Source: CAYOWQ01 sp964407695 (GTDB lineage: Bacteria > Planctomycetota > Phycisphaerae > Phycisphaerales > SM1A02). From it: DNA of 64,000 nucleotides. The notes beneath the pieces were generated by a model. The model was given only the letters and a program-made list of their open reading frames with translations. It ran no database searches and was not told the DNA's origin. Numbering within the stretch: the first letter of the stretch is position 1; every line of letters starts with the position of its first letter. The stretch lies in NCBI GenBank assembly GCA_964407695.1, contig CAYOWQ010000007.1:62001-126000 (forward strand), read 5' to 3'. Below, piece after piece: positions 16,495-24,851 of this stretch. The position numbers and the translations under genes are program-made.

Positions 16495-17229
16495 ATGGCC
16501 CTCCTCGAGGCGATCTCACTCGTCAAGTCGTATGGCGGCCGTCGCGTGGTCGACGGCGTGACGTTCTCCGTTGAGCCCGGTGAGGTCGTCGGCCTGCTCG
16601 GTCGAAACGGCGCGGGGAAGACCACGTCATTTCGAATGGCGATCGGCATGATCAGCCCGGAAGGCGGCCGCGTCCTCTTTCAGGGCAACGAAATGACCGG
16701 CATGCCCATGTACCGCCACGCACTCGCCGGCATGGGTTATCTCTCACAGGAACCCAGCGTCTTTCAGCGCATGACCGTCGAGGACAATCTGCTCGCGATT
16801 CTCGAAACCCAGCGGCTCTCTCGCGGCCAGCGTCATGCTCGATGCAATGAGTTGCTCTCTCAATTCGGGCTCATCCACAAGCGGCGCGAACTCGCTCGGA
16901 CCTGCTCCGGTGGCGAGCGGCGTCGGCTTGAGATCGCACGTGCCCTGATCACGCGCCCGCGGCTGATGCTGCTCGACGAACCCTTCGCCGCTGTGGATCC
17001 TCATACGGTCGAGGAGTTGCAGCGCGAGGTCAAACGGCTGGCCATCAACGGCATTGCCATGCTGGTGACCGATCACAACGTGCAGCAGACGCTGCGGATC
17101 TGCGACCGTGCCTACATCATTCATGAGGGCCGAAACCTTCGAGAAGGTACTCCGAAGGAGATTATCAACGACCCCATGGTTCGCGATGCCTACCTTGCCT
17201 CCACCTTTCGCGGCGACGAGTTTGATTAG
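16495..17229 (+). CDS. lptB: LPS export ABC transporter ATP-binding protein LptB
   Basis: A 244-residue ABC ATPase of the usual LptB length. Visible motifs are the Walker A GRNGAGKTT, a Q-loop context YLSQEPSVFQRMTVEDNLL, the signature CSGGERRRLEIARAL, the Walker B LMLLDEPFAAVD and the switch-His context MLVTDHNVQQTLRICDRA, which is characteristic of LptB. LptB drives LptFG to extract lipopolysaccharide and feed it to the LptC-LptA bridge. None of lptA, lptC, lptF or lptG is recognisable nearby. The gene sits ten bases after the four-membrane-protein cluster, so it may be co-transcribed with it. It could serve the canonical Lpt system, the unknown membrane complex, or both. Confidence 0.85.
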   Translation: MALLEAISLVKSYGGRRVVDGVTFSVEPGEVVGLLGRNGAGKTTSFRMAIGMISPEGGRVLFQGNEMTGMPMYRHALAGMGYLSQEPSVFQRMTVEDNLLAILETQRLSRGQRHARCNELLSQFGLIHKRRELARTCSGGERRRLEIARALITRPRLMLLDEPFAAVDPHTVEELQREVKRLAINGIAMLVTDHNVQQTLRICDRAYIIHEGRNLREGTPKEIINDPMVRDAYLASTFRGDEFD

Positions 17230-17234
17230 TAAAC

Positions 17235-17858
17235 TCAGCCTTCGGAATCGGCCGTGCGAACCGCTTCGCAAAATTGCCGAATCAGGTCAACAGACTTCTC
17301 GCCGGGAACGGTCTCAACCCCACTCGAGACATCAACTCCAAATGGTCGAAAGCGTCGAATCACGTCACCGACGTTTCCGGGGTGTAGTCCGCCGGCGACG
17401 ATGACTGGGGCGCCAACGACGCGATACGCTCGTTCCAAGACGTCGCAATCAACCGCTGTACCGCTCCCTGGCCTGGACGAATCCAGGAGGATCGCTTTCA
17501 CATTCGGTTGGCCAAGCCACTCGCGATTCAATGGAGATTCGATCTCGGCCGCCGCAATAGCCTTGATAATGCGAGGAAGACTCCCCCACGTCTCGGCCTG
17601 CTCGTCGCCGTGGAGTTGAACGATTCCCGTCCAATCCATGGCTTCGTCGCGTGAGCCGTTGCTGAGCACCAGCACACACTCCGCACGCCCGCCAATCGCC
17701 CGGCAAATCAAACCCGCGGTCTCGCGGCTCACCCATCGAGCCGAATGATCAACGCGGACAAGGCCGATGAAGCCGACGCCAAGCTGTGCGGCCGCTTTCG
17801 CCGTCTCGATATCGCGAATTCCACAGATCTTGATGCGTGTGCGGCGGCCGACGTTCAC
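17235..17858 (-). CDS. trpF: Phosphoribosylanthranilate isomerase
   Basis: A 207-residue TIM-barrel enzyme that converts N-(5-phosphoribosyl)anthranilate to CdRP in tryptophan biosynthesis. Diagnostic motifs are RIKICGIRD at the N-terminus (catalytic Cys12), VQLHGDE in the middle and the C-terminal phosphate-binding region VIVAGGLHPGNV to GVDVSSGVE with the catalytic Asp. The start is GTG at 17858, overlapping the rhomboid gene stop as GTGA with GGAGG just upstream, so it is translationally coupled to the protease gene. No other trp genes are in the window. It converges with lptB, with five bases between the stops. Confidence 0.93.
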   Translation of the reverse strand: MNVGRRTRIKICGIRDIETAKAAAQLGVGFIGLVRVDHSARWVSRETAGLICRAIGGRAECVLVLSNGSRDEAMDWTGIVQLHGDEQAETWGSLPRIIKAIAAAEIESPLNREWLGQPNVKAILLDSSRPGSGTAVDCDVLERAYRVVGAPVIVAGGLHPGNVGDVIRRFRPFGVDVSSGVETVPGEKSVDLIRQFCEAVRTADSEG

Positions 17859-19033
17859 GCCTCCAACTCCGCTTGAAGCTGCTCGGCGAAGGTTTGCTGC
17901 TGTTGGTCATGGAGCCTTGGGCGCACCTGCTCAAGCATGGCTTTTGCTTTCGCCGGGTCTGGAATTTTGCGAACCCAGGCCATCGCAAGGAGCAGCATCA
18001 CTTCGTCGCGATGCCCCGATCCGGGATAAGCCTTCAGCATTGCTTCGAATGCTCGAACTGCGCCGGCCCAATTGCCCGCTGCCGCAAGCTGGTTGGCAAT
18101 CTCCAGTTGCCGCCCCTCGCCGAGCACAGGATTTCCGTCGATTTTCGCGAGTTCGAGATACGAAACGGCCGCAGAGGCAATGTCCTGGCGTTCGAAGGCG
18201 TCACCAATTTTCGACCGCAGTTCAAGAATCTCGGGCCGCTCCTTCGGCACCTTCGCGGCCTGTTTGGCCAACCGCTCAGACGTATCCGCTGAAGCGCTGG
18301 TCCAGACAGACGTGGCCTGGACGCGATTCGCCGCCCGAAGCGCTGCCCTTCTGCGGAACTGCTTGAACAAAAAGAACGCATCGTAATCGTCTCGAGGGAG
18401 CAGCCTGAATCCGAGGAGGATCATGGCGAGACCGAAACCAAACGCGTATCCGCCAAGGTGGGCCGCATAGGCCACATCGCCTCGGCCACTTCCAGTCCAC
18501 TCCGAAAGCTGATGCACGACATCGAGGCAGATGTAGAGCCCGATGAACCAGACGCTTGAAACCTGAAACACCCCGAACCACAGCAGCGAGAGAACCCGAA
18601 CATGCCCTCGAGGGAAGAAGGCCAGGAACGCGCCAGTGCAGGCTGCAATCGCCCCGCTGGCCCCGATACACGCATCGTTGGAAACCGCCATGTGGGCCAG
18701 GCCCGACACAATCGCCCCCCCAAGATAAAACAATGCAAACCACATTGATCCGAGGCGCCCCTCTACAGAACAGCCAAAGACCCAAAGAAAGACCATATTG
18801 AACGTGAGATGCCAGATCGACGTTGGGTCGTGAAGGAAGGCCGACGTGATCAGCTGAACCAGGCGAAAATTCAGTGGGTCGAGGGCCCCCCATTCCACCA
18901 ATGACTGCCCCTCCGGACCACTCACCGCCCCCAGGTGGTTCATCATGGCAACGGCAATGCAGAAACCGATGAGCAGAGGAGCAACGATCGGTGGGTGCTT
19001 CGGAGGTCGATCCGTTCCGACAGGAATGAACAT
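17855..19033 (-). CDS. Rhomboid-family intramembrane serine protease with C-terminal TPR-like region
   Basis: A 392-residue protein starting at the ATG at 19033; a longer in-frame start gives an unlikely extension. The first about 235 residues form the six-helix rhomboid core. Catalytic Ser126 lies in GASGAIAA and His192 in YAAHLGGYAFGFG, with the conserved WHLTFNMVFLWVFG helix before them. It should cleave membrane proteins within or near their transmembrane segments. Residues about 250-390 are soluble and helical, ending with two TPR-like repeats (AGNWAGAVRAFEAMLKAYP and a following block), which could bind substrates or partners. Its stop overlaps trpF, but no functional link to tryptophan synthesis is obvious. 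Confidence 0.85.
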   Translation of the reverse strand: MFIPVGTDRPPKHPPIVAPLLIGFCIAVAMMNHLGAVSGPEGQSLVEWGALDPLNFRLVQLITSAFLHDPTSIWHLTFNMVFLWVFGCSVEGRLGSMWFALFYLGGAIVSGLAHMAVSNDACIGASGAIAACTGAFLAFFPRGHVRVLSLLWFGVFQVSSVWFIGLYICLDVVHQLSEWTGSGRGDVAYAAHLGGYAFGFGLAMILLGFRLLPRDDYDAFFLFKQFRRRAALRAANRVQATSVWTSASADTSERLAKQAAKVPKERPEILELRSKIGDAFERQDIASAAVSYLELAKIDGNPVLGEGRQLEIANQLAAAGNWAGAVRAFEAMLKAYPGSGHRDEVMLLLAMAWVRKIPDPAKAKAMLEQVRPRLHDQQQQTFAEQLQAELEA

Positions 19034-19252
19034 GGTTTGCCAGTGTACCCGTCGATACAGTCCCTGAAGCTCCCTTGCGAGGGGCGGCGACGGACGGAAT
19101 CCAGGCAATTCGCCCTGAATTGATCCTCCCCGGTATCTGGACTAGCATCAGTTTCGCCAGCTCACTCGTGGGTACCAGGGGCATTACGGGGTGAATCTTG
19201 CAGTCTCGACTGCCGATAAGACCATGAGACCAGACGACCCAGGATCAAAGAC

Positions 19253-20401
19253 ATGCCGACCATGACCATCGAACAGCGAATCGACAAGGGACTTGCCAAT
19301 ACCATCGCCGCGGAATCGCAGATTTCGTTTATCGATGGAGGCCGCGGGGTGCTTGAATATGTCGGCATCGACATCGACTCCCTGGCGCGAAACTCCACAT
19401 TCGAGGAGACCGTATACCTCCTGTGGAACGGGCGGCTGCCTCGCAAGAATGAGCTTTCATCGCTAATGCGGGAGCTTCAGTCGGAATACGACGTCCCGCA
19501 GGCGATGTGGGACCTGATCTCCCGGCTACCCAAGGACGCAGCGCCCATGGATGCGCTTCGAACGCTTGTCTCCGCACTCGGCATGTTTGACCCGGAGAAG
19601 GACGACTCATCCGCGGAGGCCAATCACCGCAAATCCATTCGCCTTGTGGCCAAAACCCCGACGCTGATTGCGGCCTTCGATCGATATCGAAAGGGCAAGT
19701 CGCCGGTCAAGCCGGACAAGTCACTCCCTATCGCGGCCAATTTCATCTACATGCTCACGGGTGACAAGCCCACTGAGACCATGTGGAAAGCTCTTGATGT
19801 TTGCCTGATTCTCCATGCGGACCACGGCCTGAATGCATCGACGTTCGCCGCCCGGGTCACCATCGCCACCTTGAGCGATATGTATTCCGCCATGACAACG
19901 GCGATTGGAACCCTGAAGGGACCTCTCCACGGGGGCGCGAATGAAGAAGTCATGCACATGCTCAACGAAATCGGAACGATCGACCGCGTGGAATCCTACA
20001 TCAAGGACAAACTTGATCGAAAGGAACGAGTGATGGGTTTCGGGCACCGGGTCTACAAGGCCTACGACCCGCGAGCGAAATACCTGAAGACATTCGCCAA
20101 GGGTTTGGCAACCGATACCGGCAATCTGAAGCTGTACGAAATGAGCCGCCGCATCGAAGAGATCATGGCGGAAGAAGTGGCAGCCAAGGGCATTCATCCG
20201 AACGTGGATTTCTATTCGGCAACGACATATTTCTCGCTCGGCCTCGACCTCGACCTCTTCACCTGCATGTTTGCGATGAGCCGCATGGCGGGCTGGACCG
20301 GCCATTGCATCGAGCAGTTGGCTGATAACCGGTTGATTCGTCCGAATGCCGAGTACACCGGCCCGCATGATGTGCCCTACGTGCCGATGAGTGAACGCTG
20401 A
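19253..20401 (+). CDS. gltA: Citrate synthase
   Basis: A 382-residue enzyme that condenses oxaloacetate and acetyl-CoA to citrate, the entry step of the TCA cycle. The length matches the short dimeric bacterial and archaeal type. Active-site residues are visible: His191 in HADHGLNAST, His226 in GPLHGGANE, His265 in GFGHRVYK and Asp319 in NVDFYSATTY, followed by the CoA/citrate region FAMSRMAGWTGH. The ATG at 19253 fits the family N-terminus (FIDGGRGVLEYVGIDI near residue 26). It is divergent from the rhomboid/trpF pair across a 219-base gap. Confidence 0.95.
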   Translation: MPTMTIEQRIDKGLANTIAAESQISFIDGGRGVLEYVGIDIDSLARNSTFEETVYLLWNGRLPRKNELSSLMRELQSEYDVPQAMWDLISRLPKDAAPMDALRTLVSALGMFDPEKDDSSAEANHRKSIRLVAKTPTLIAAFDRYRKGKSPVKPDKSLPIAANFIYMLTGDKPTETMWKALDVCLILHADHGLNASTFAARVTIATLSDMYSAMTTAIGTLKGPLHGGANEEVMHMLNEIGTIDRVESYIKDKLDRKERVMGFGHRVYKAYDPRAKYLKTFAKGLATDTGNLKLYEMSRRIEEIMAEEVAAKGIHPNVDFYSATTYFSLGLDLDLFTCMFAMSRMAGWTGHCIEQLADNRLIRPNAEYTGPHDVPYVPMSER

Positions 20402-20498
20402 CGGAGCAGCCCCCGTTGCGCATCTGTTTTGTGGACGGTCTCCGGTGATCTCAAAGGGTCACCGGCCGTACAATTCCGCGAATCATGAGGATGTTCAC

Positions 20499-21854
20499 AT
20501 GCGCAGAATGATCGGGATAGCGCTGGTCCTTGCCAGCCTGGCATCAGGAGCGCTCGCGGCCACGGCACCGGAATCGACCGGGTCGAGCGAATCGATTGAC
20601 AGCAAACGGGCTCTCCGGCGCACCCCCGTCGTTGAAGTGTTCGAGCAATGCCGTGATGCCGTCGTCAACATCTCAACGACGCAGATCGTCGAACGCCGTT
20701 CGCGAATGGGCTTCGACAGTATGTTCGACCAGATCTTTGACTTTCCCAGCCGGTCGCGTCGCTACGAGCTCACATCGGTCGGAAGCGGGTTTGTCATTCA
20801 TGAAGACGGGTATGTCGTCACCAATGCGCATGTCGTCGCCCGCACCGTCGAGCGGCGGGTCATTTTTGCCGATGGTCGCCAATACGACGCCGATCTCGTG
20901 GCCATTGATACCGACCGAGACCTTGCGGTCCTGAAGATCAATACCGATCGCAAGCTCAAGCCGATTCATCTTGGCCGAAGTGACGACCTGATGATCGGCG
21001 AAACCGTCGTTGCCGTCGGCAACCCTCTCGGTTTCCAACACACGCTGACCACCGGCGTCGTGAGCGCCCTGGATCGGTCACTCGAAATACAAGGACACAC
21101 CATGTATCAGGGGCTGATCCAGACCGATGCCAGCATCAACCCCGGCAATTCCGGCGGACCGCTGCTCAACGTCCTGGGTGAGCTCATTGGCATCAATACC
21201 GCTATTCGCGGTGATGCCCAGAACATCGGATTTTCAATACCGGTTGACCAGCTTCGAGCTGCCCTGCCCGAGATGCTGGATATCGAGCGGCGGTATCGCC
21301 TCGAGATCGGCCTTGCGATCGGCGACGATGCGAGGGTCACCACGGTCCGAAGCGAATCCCCTGCAGCAAGGGCTGGAATCAAGCCCGACGATCGACTTCT
21401 CTCGGTCGACGGGCGGGATCTACACACCGGAATCGATTTCTGGATCGACCTCATTGGCCGCCGCCCGGGGGATGAGGTGGTCCTTCAATTGGATCGCGGA
21501 GGAAATCCCGTAGTTGCCAGACTGGAGATCAAGGAGCGACCGAGCCCGGACGGAATTGCCCTCGCGGCGTCCCGATTCGGCATTAGAACTGAATCGCTCA
21601 CCCCTGAACAAGCGCGCCAACTTGGCTTGCGGGCCGGTGGGCTGCTGGTTCGAGATGTAGAGGCCGAGGGGCCCGCCGACCGAGCGGGCATCTTCCGTGG
21701 CGATATCCTCGTTTCCATCAATCGTGCGGAAGTCCGTGACATGGACGATGTTGGCATGATGCTGGAATCGATCCCCGCCGGACGCGAGGTCCAGATCGTC
21801 GTGCTGCGGCCGGGGGAACGTGCGTTGTATTCGGGAACGATTAACGCAAGGTGA
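20499..21854 (+). CDS. HtrA/DegP-family periplasmic serine protease with two PDZ domains
   Basis: A 451-residue exported protein. The ATG at 20499 (GAGG upstream) starts a signal peptide (IGIALVLASLASGALAA). The trypsin-like domain (about residues 40-255) has a complete triad: His111 in VTNAHVV, Asp141 in DRDLAVL and Ser218 in NPGNSGGPLL. Two PDZ domains follow, at about 265-350 (RAGIKPDDRLLSVDG) and 365-450 (GPADRAGIFRGDILVSI). This matches DegP/DegQ, which degrade or refold misfolded envelope proteins. The insertion RMGFDSMFDQIFDFPSRSRR near residue 70 is the Q-linker/LA-loop region. A long plain gap (97 bases) separates it from gltA. Confidence 0.92.
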   Translation: MRRMIGIALVLASLASGALAATAPESTGSSESIDSKRALRRTPVVEVFEQCRDAVVNISTTQIVERRSRMGFDSMFDQIFDFPSRSRRYELTSVGSGFVIHEDGYVVTNAHVVARTVERRVIFADGRQYDADLVAIDTDRDLAVLKINTDRKLKPIHLGRSDDLMIGETVVAVGNPLGFQHTLTTGVVSALDRSLEIQGHTMYQGLIQTDASINPGNSGGPLLNVLGELIGINTAIRGDAQNIGFSIPVDQLRAALPEMLDIERRYRLEIGLAIGDDARVTTVRSESPAARAGIKPDDRLLSVDGRDLHTGIDFWIDLIGRRPGDEVVLQLDRGGNPVVARLEIKERPSPDGIALAASRFGIRTESLTPEQARQLGLRAGGLLVRDVEAEGPADRAGIFRGDILVSINRAEVRDMDDVGMMLESIPAGREVQIVVLRPGERALYSGTINAR

Positions 21855-21866
21855 GCGGCGCGAACG

Positions 21867-23486
21867 TCAGGGACAATCGCCCCACGCCGCCAGCAACAGC
21901 CCCAGATCGCCGCCGTCAACGGTTCCCGATCCATCGATGTCCCCCTGACCTGTGAGGCTCCAATTCGCCAGCAGCAGGCCAAGGTCCGCGCCATCAACCA
22001 CACCGGAACTATCGAGATCGGCGGGACAGGGACTCGGGCAGCGTTCGCCGTTGCACGACACTGTGATCGACCCAGCACCGATTTCGTCATTCACCCCGCC
22101 GATGCGCACAAGATAGTTCTGGCCGCAACTCACAGCGAACGTCAGGCTGGAGGTCGCGCCTCCGCAATCCTGCCGGTTGTCGTTACAGGCAAGGGCGGAT
22201 CTCGGATCACAAGACGCATAGACGGCGAGGACCGTGTTGAAATCAGCCGAATCGCATGTCGAGATGGTCACGTCGCCATCGCAAGTCGGTGAATAGGTGA
22301 ACCAGACGTCAGCTCCAATGGAGCCGCTGAGGGCGACGCAGCCGCGGGGCGTCGGCACACCACTGGGCGTCGCCGCATAGGTATTGAAGAGAGTCACTCC
22401 GTCCTCGAGCGGCGTGGCTCCCGTGCAATCGTCATTGGCCGGAGGGCCGACACAGGTTTGGTAAGCCTCCTGAACACAGAAGGAATCCCAGGCACGTTCG
22501 CAACAGAACGAATCCGCATTGCAGACAGCGCTGCAGCATGCCTCGTCGTTGCACCCGGGATTCCGATGTGTTTCCAGGCAGCTTCCTGCCTCGGGGTTGC
22601 AGGGTTGCTCGCAGTCCTGCGAGCAGGACACCGTGAATTTGTAGGTATTGTCACTGCCACAGGCGACGACCGTGTTGCCAATGATCGGAAACGAGCCAGG
22701 GCTCACCACAATTCGATAGCTCCCCGGCGGAACACATTTGCTCACACTATTGATGACACACGCGCTTGATTCCACGAATGCAACGGTGTTGGTTGAAAGG
22801 TCGCCGCAGGATGCGGGAGTTATGGCGGCAAAGCCGATGAACGCCGAAGTGAAGGACAGAGTCAGGCGCGCCAGGCCATCACCATCAGGATCCATCAGGA
22901 GAACCTGATAGATGTCAACATCCGTAAACGCTCCGCCCTGACCGCTGTCGTCTTTCACCCGGCCGCACACTGTCTTGCCGCAGATTGTAAAAACCGCGGC
23001 AGAACCCGCCGCCGGGAAGAAGCAAGGGTCATTCTTGTTTTGACCGCACGTTTCGGCTTCCTGCTGGCCCCCGACCGGACAGGCAACCTCGCAGCTGATG
23101 GTGCAGAGACTGTTGGCAAGGGCGACGCAGATTGAATCCCAGGCTTGTGAACAGCAGGTTGGATCAACCTGGCACACCATGGTGCAGCAACTGGCGTCGT
23201 CGCACGCGCCGGTGCCATGGACCTGAAAGCAACTACCGGCCAGAGGATCTCCGCATTCGCCCGGGGTGCCAATATCGCAGCTCGATGCGGCGATGACAGC
23301 ACATGAAAGGTCCCAGGAATCAGTACAGCAGAATGGATCAAAACTACACACGAGATTGCAGCAGGTCGGGTCGTCGCAACCCGGGGTTGCATGCTCGACC
23401 AGGCACGAGCCTGCGGCCGGACATTGGGCCAGCGAGGTCGAACAAACGCAAAGTGCTACAAAAACCGCGCAGACGAGCTTTCTCAT
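21867..23486 (-). CDS. Cys-rich secreted protein with three 50-residue modules and dockerin tail
   Basis: A 539-residue exported protein starting at the ATG at 23486, with a signal peptide ending near STSLAQ. It contains three copies of a roughly 50-residue Cys-rich module: two near residues 20-125 and one near 305-355. Their shared pattern is AGSC-x3-H-x4-C-x-D-x2-CC-x2-VC-x2-D-x-x-CC-x3-WD-x2-C. A beta-rich domain lies between the second and third copies. After the third copy comes a roughly 125-residue domain (NDDCTGATPL to GSITVSC, including DVWFTYSPTCDG and CNDNRQDCGG), also found in the FG-GAP protein at 36062-37990. The C-terminus holds two dockerin-like repeats (VDGADLGLLLANW and VDGGDLGLLLAAW). 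It is probably a disulfide-rich extracellular binding protein; function unknown. Confidence 0.7.
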   Translation of the reverse strand: MRKLVCAVFVALCVCSTSLAQCPAAGSCLVEHATPGCDDPTCCNLVCSFDPFCCTDSWDLSCAVIAASSCDIGTPGECGDPLAGSCFQVHGTGACDDASCCTMVCQVDPTCCSQAWDSICVALANSLCTISCEVACPVGGQQEAETCGQNKNDPCFFPAAGSAAVFTICGKTVCGRVKDDSGQGGAFTDVDIYQVLLMDPDGDGLARLTLSFTSAFIGFAAITPASCGDLSTNTVAFVESSACVINSVSKCVPPGSYRIVVSPGSFPIIGNTVVACGSDNTYKFTVSCSQDCEQPCNPEAGSCLETHRNPGCNDEACCSAVCNADSFCCERAWDSFCVQEAYQTCVGPPANDDCTGATPLEDGVTLFNTYAATPSGVPTPRGCVALSGSIGADVWFTYSPTCDGDVTISTCDSADFNTVLAVYASCDPRSALACNDNRQDCGGATSSLTFAVSCGQNYLVRIGGVNDEIGAGSITVSCNGERCPSPCPADLDSSGVVDGADLGLLLANWSLTGQGDIDGSGTVDGGDLGLLLAAWGDCP

Positions 23487-23643
23487 AGAATTCCAATCCA
23501 AGGGAAGCGCTGGGCTATGCGCTCAATGTCCATAGGGTAGTGCAATCCCACCCCCAAGGCGAAGAATTGCGAAGATTCTCCACGCGTTGCGGCATTATCG
23601 GAATCTTCTTCTTTCCTTCACTCACCTCGGTTGCCAGGATGCC

Positions 23644-24084
23644 ATGCCCGACAACGAACGAACGATTCACCTGATCAGGCACGCCAACGCCGTCGATCGA
23701 GACTTCTGGAGAGGTGATGACCGATTGAGACCACTCTCACAGGATGGATTGGCGCAGGCCCGCCGCCTTGCATTCGATTCTCGGCTGCAAGCGGTTGCAG
23801 CCATCTATTCTTCGCCGACAATTCGCTGCCTCCAGACCGTGGAGCCGCTCGCGGGTCAGCTCGGTCTTGGAGTTCAGGTGATTCCTCAGTACATGGAAGG
23901 CTGCCAGCTCCTGCTGCCCCTGGCGAGGGGCCCCAATGTTGCCATCTGTGCCCATGGTGACAACATCCCGTGGACCCTCGATGAACTCGGAGTGAAATGG
24001 ACCCAGTGTCGCAAGGGGTCCGTGTGGATCATTCGTCTCGACGACGACATGTCGGTCAATGAATCGTTCTATTTTGAAACCTGA
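23644..24084 (+). CDS. SixA-like histidine phosphatase
   Basis: A 146-residue protein starting at the ATG at 23644. The N-terminal catalytic motif of the histidine phosphatase superfamily is LIRHANAVDRD, and the second conserved histidine lies in VAICAHGDNIPWTL. The size and the phrase IYSSPTIRCLQTVEPLA match SixA, a phosphohistidine phosphatase that acts on histidine phosphotransfer domains. The general superfamily also includes phosphoglycerate-mutase-like enzymes, but the short length argues against those. The next gene (peroxiredoxin) follows after 69 bases on the same strand. Confidence 0.8.
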   Translation: MPDNERTIHLIRHANAVDRDFWRGDDRLRPLSQDGLAQARRLAFDSRLQAVAAIYSSPTIRCLQTVEPLAGQLGLGVQVIPQYMEGCQLLLPLARGPNVAICAHGDNIPWTLDELGVKWTQCRKGSVWIIRLDDDMSVNESFYFET

Positions 24085-24153
24085 CGTCCGACACTGGCTC
24101 CCCATCGGAATCGACTGTATCGTTTCGGCCGCCTCGTCCAAGGAGTATCGCCC

Positions 24154-24618
24154 ATGACCATTCAAGTCGGCCACAATGCCCCAGGATTCTCACTTGCAAG
24201 TCGACCAGGATCTCCCGTCGATGTTGGTGCTTTGATCGGAAAGGAACCGATCGTTCTGCTCTTCTATCCATTGGCCTACAGCTCGGTCTGCACCGCCGAG
24301 ATGTGCCACATGCGTGATACCTGGAATCAGTGGTCAGTCCTTGCGGCCAAGGTTTTTGGCATCTCTGTCGACAGCCCCTTTGTGACCGACAAATATCAGA
24401 AGGACGAGTCGATTCCATTCCCTCTTCTGTCTGATTTCAACAAGGAGGTCTCCGCTGCATACGGTGTCCTGCACGCCGATCTCATGGGCCTGAAGGGCGT
24501 TTCGAAACGAAGCGCCTTCGTGATTGGACGTGATGGGAAGGTGAAATACGCCTGGGTCACCGAGGACCCGAAGGTTCAGGTCCCGTTCGACGAGGTGCGA
24601 AAGGCGCTGAAGGAATGA
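24154..24618 (+). CDS. Peroxiredoxin (AhpC/TSA, BCP/PrxQ-like)
   Basis: A 154-residue thiol peroxidase. The peroxidatic Cys46 lies in LFYPLAYSSVCTAEMC, and a second Cys51 five residues later gives the CX4C spacing of atypical 2-Cys BCP/PrxQ enzymes. The usual TPG before the catalytic Cys is replaced by SSV; the Thr of the canonical motif is therefore absent. The C-terminal half (GVSKRSAFVIGRDGKVKYAWV) is the standard thioredoxin-fold strand pair. It reduces hydroperoxides with thioredoxin-type donors. An MsrB-MsrA fusion lies 234 bases downstream beyond a tRNA, so this is a small oxidative-stress neighbourhood. Confidence 0.88.
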   Translation: MTIQVGHNAPGFSLASRPGSPVDVGALIGKEPIVLLFYPLAYSSVCTAEMCHMRDTWNQWSVLAAKVFGISVDSPFVTDKYQKDESIPFPLLSDFNKEVSAAYGVLHADLMGLKGVSKRSAFVIGRDGKVKYAWVTEDPKVQVPFDEVRKALKE

Positions 24619-24642
24619 CCGTTGAGATCCCGGGGGACTGGA

Positions 24643-24671
24643 TTGACCGCATCCCGACAGGCTGCTAGCGT
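24643..24671 (+). promoter_or_regulatory. Putative sigma-70 promoter of tRNA-Gly
   Basis: TTGACC at 24643-24648 and TAGCGT at 24666-24671 are separated by 17 bases, and the tRNA begins 11 bases after the -10 box. The same layout precedes the other two tRNAs in the window. Confidence 0.4.
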
Positions 24672-24682
24672 CCCCTCGAAAT

Positions 24683-24754
24683 GCGGGCGTAACTCAGTGG
24701 TAGAGTGTCAGCCTTCCAAGCTGAACGTCGAGGGTTCGAATCCCTTCGCCCGCT
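24683..24754 (+). tRNA. tRNA-Gly (anticodon TCC)
   Basis: The acceptor stem GCGGGCG pairs with CGCCCGC (24747-24753). The anticodon stem TCAGC/GCTGA encloses the loop CTTCCAA with anticodon TCC at 24715-24717. The T-arm carries GTTCGAATC. The CCA end is not encoded. Confidence 0.95.
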
Positions 24755-24851
24755 TTTCGATGTCGTATGGAATTCCGGGACTTTGGCGATCCGTAACATC
24801 CAACGGCCACCGACATCGAACCATTGAATGAGTCCATCTCGGAGGAATCTG

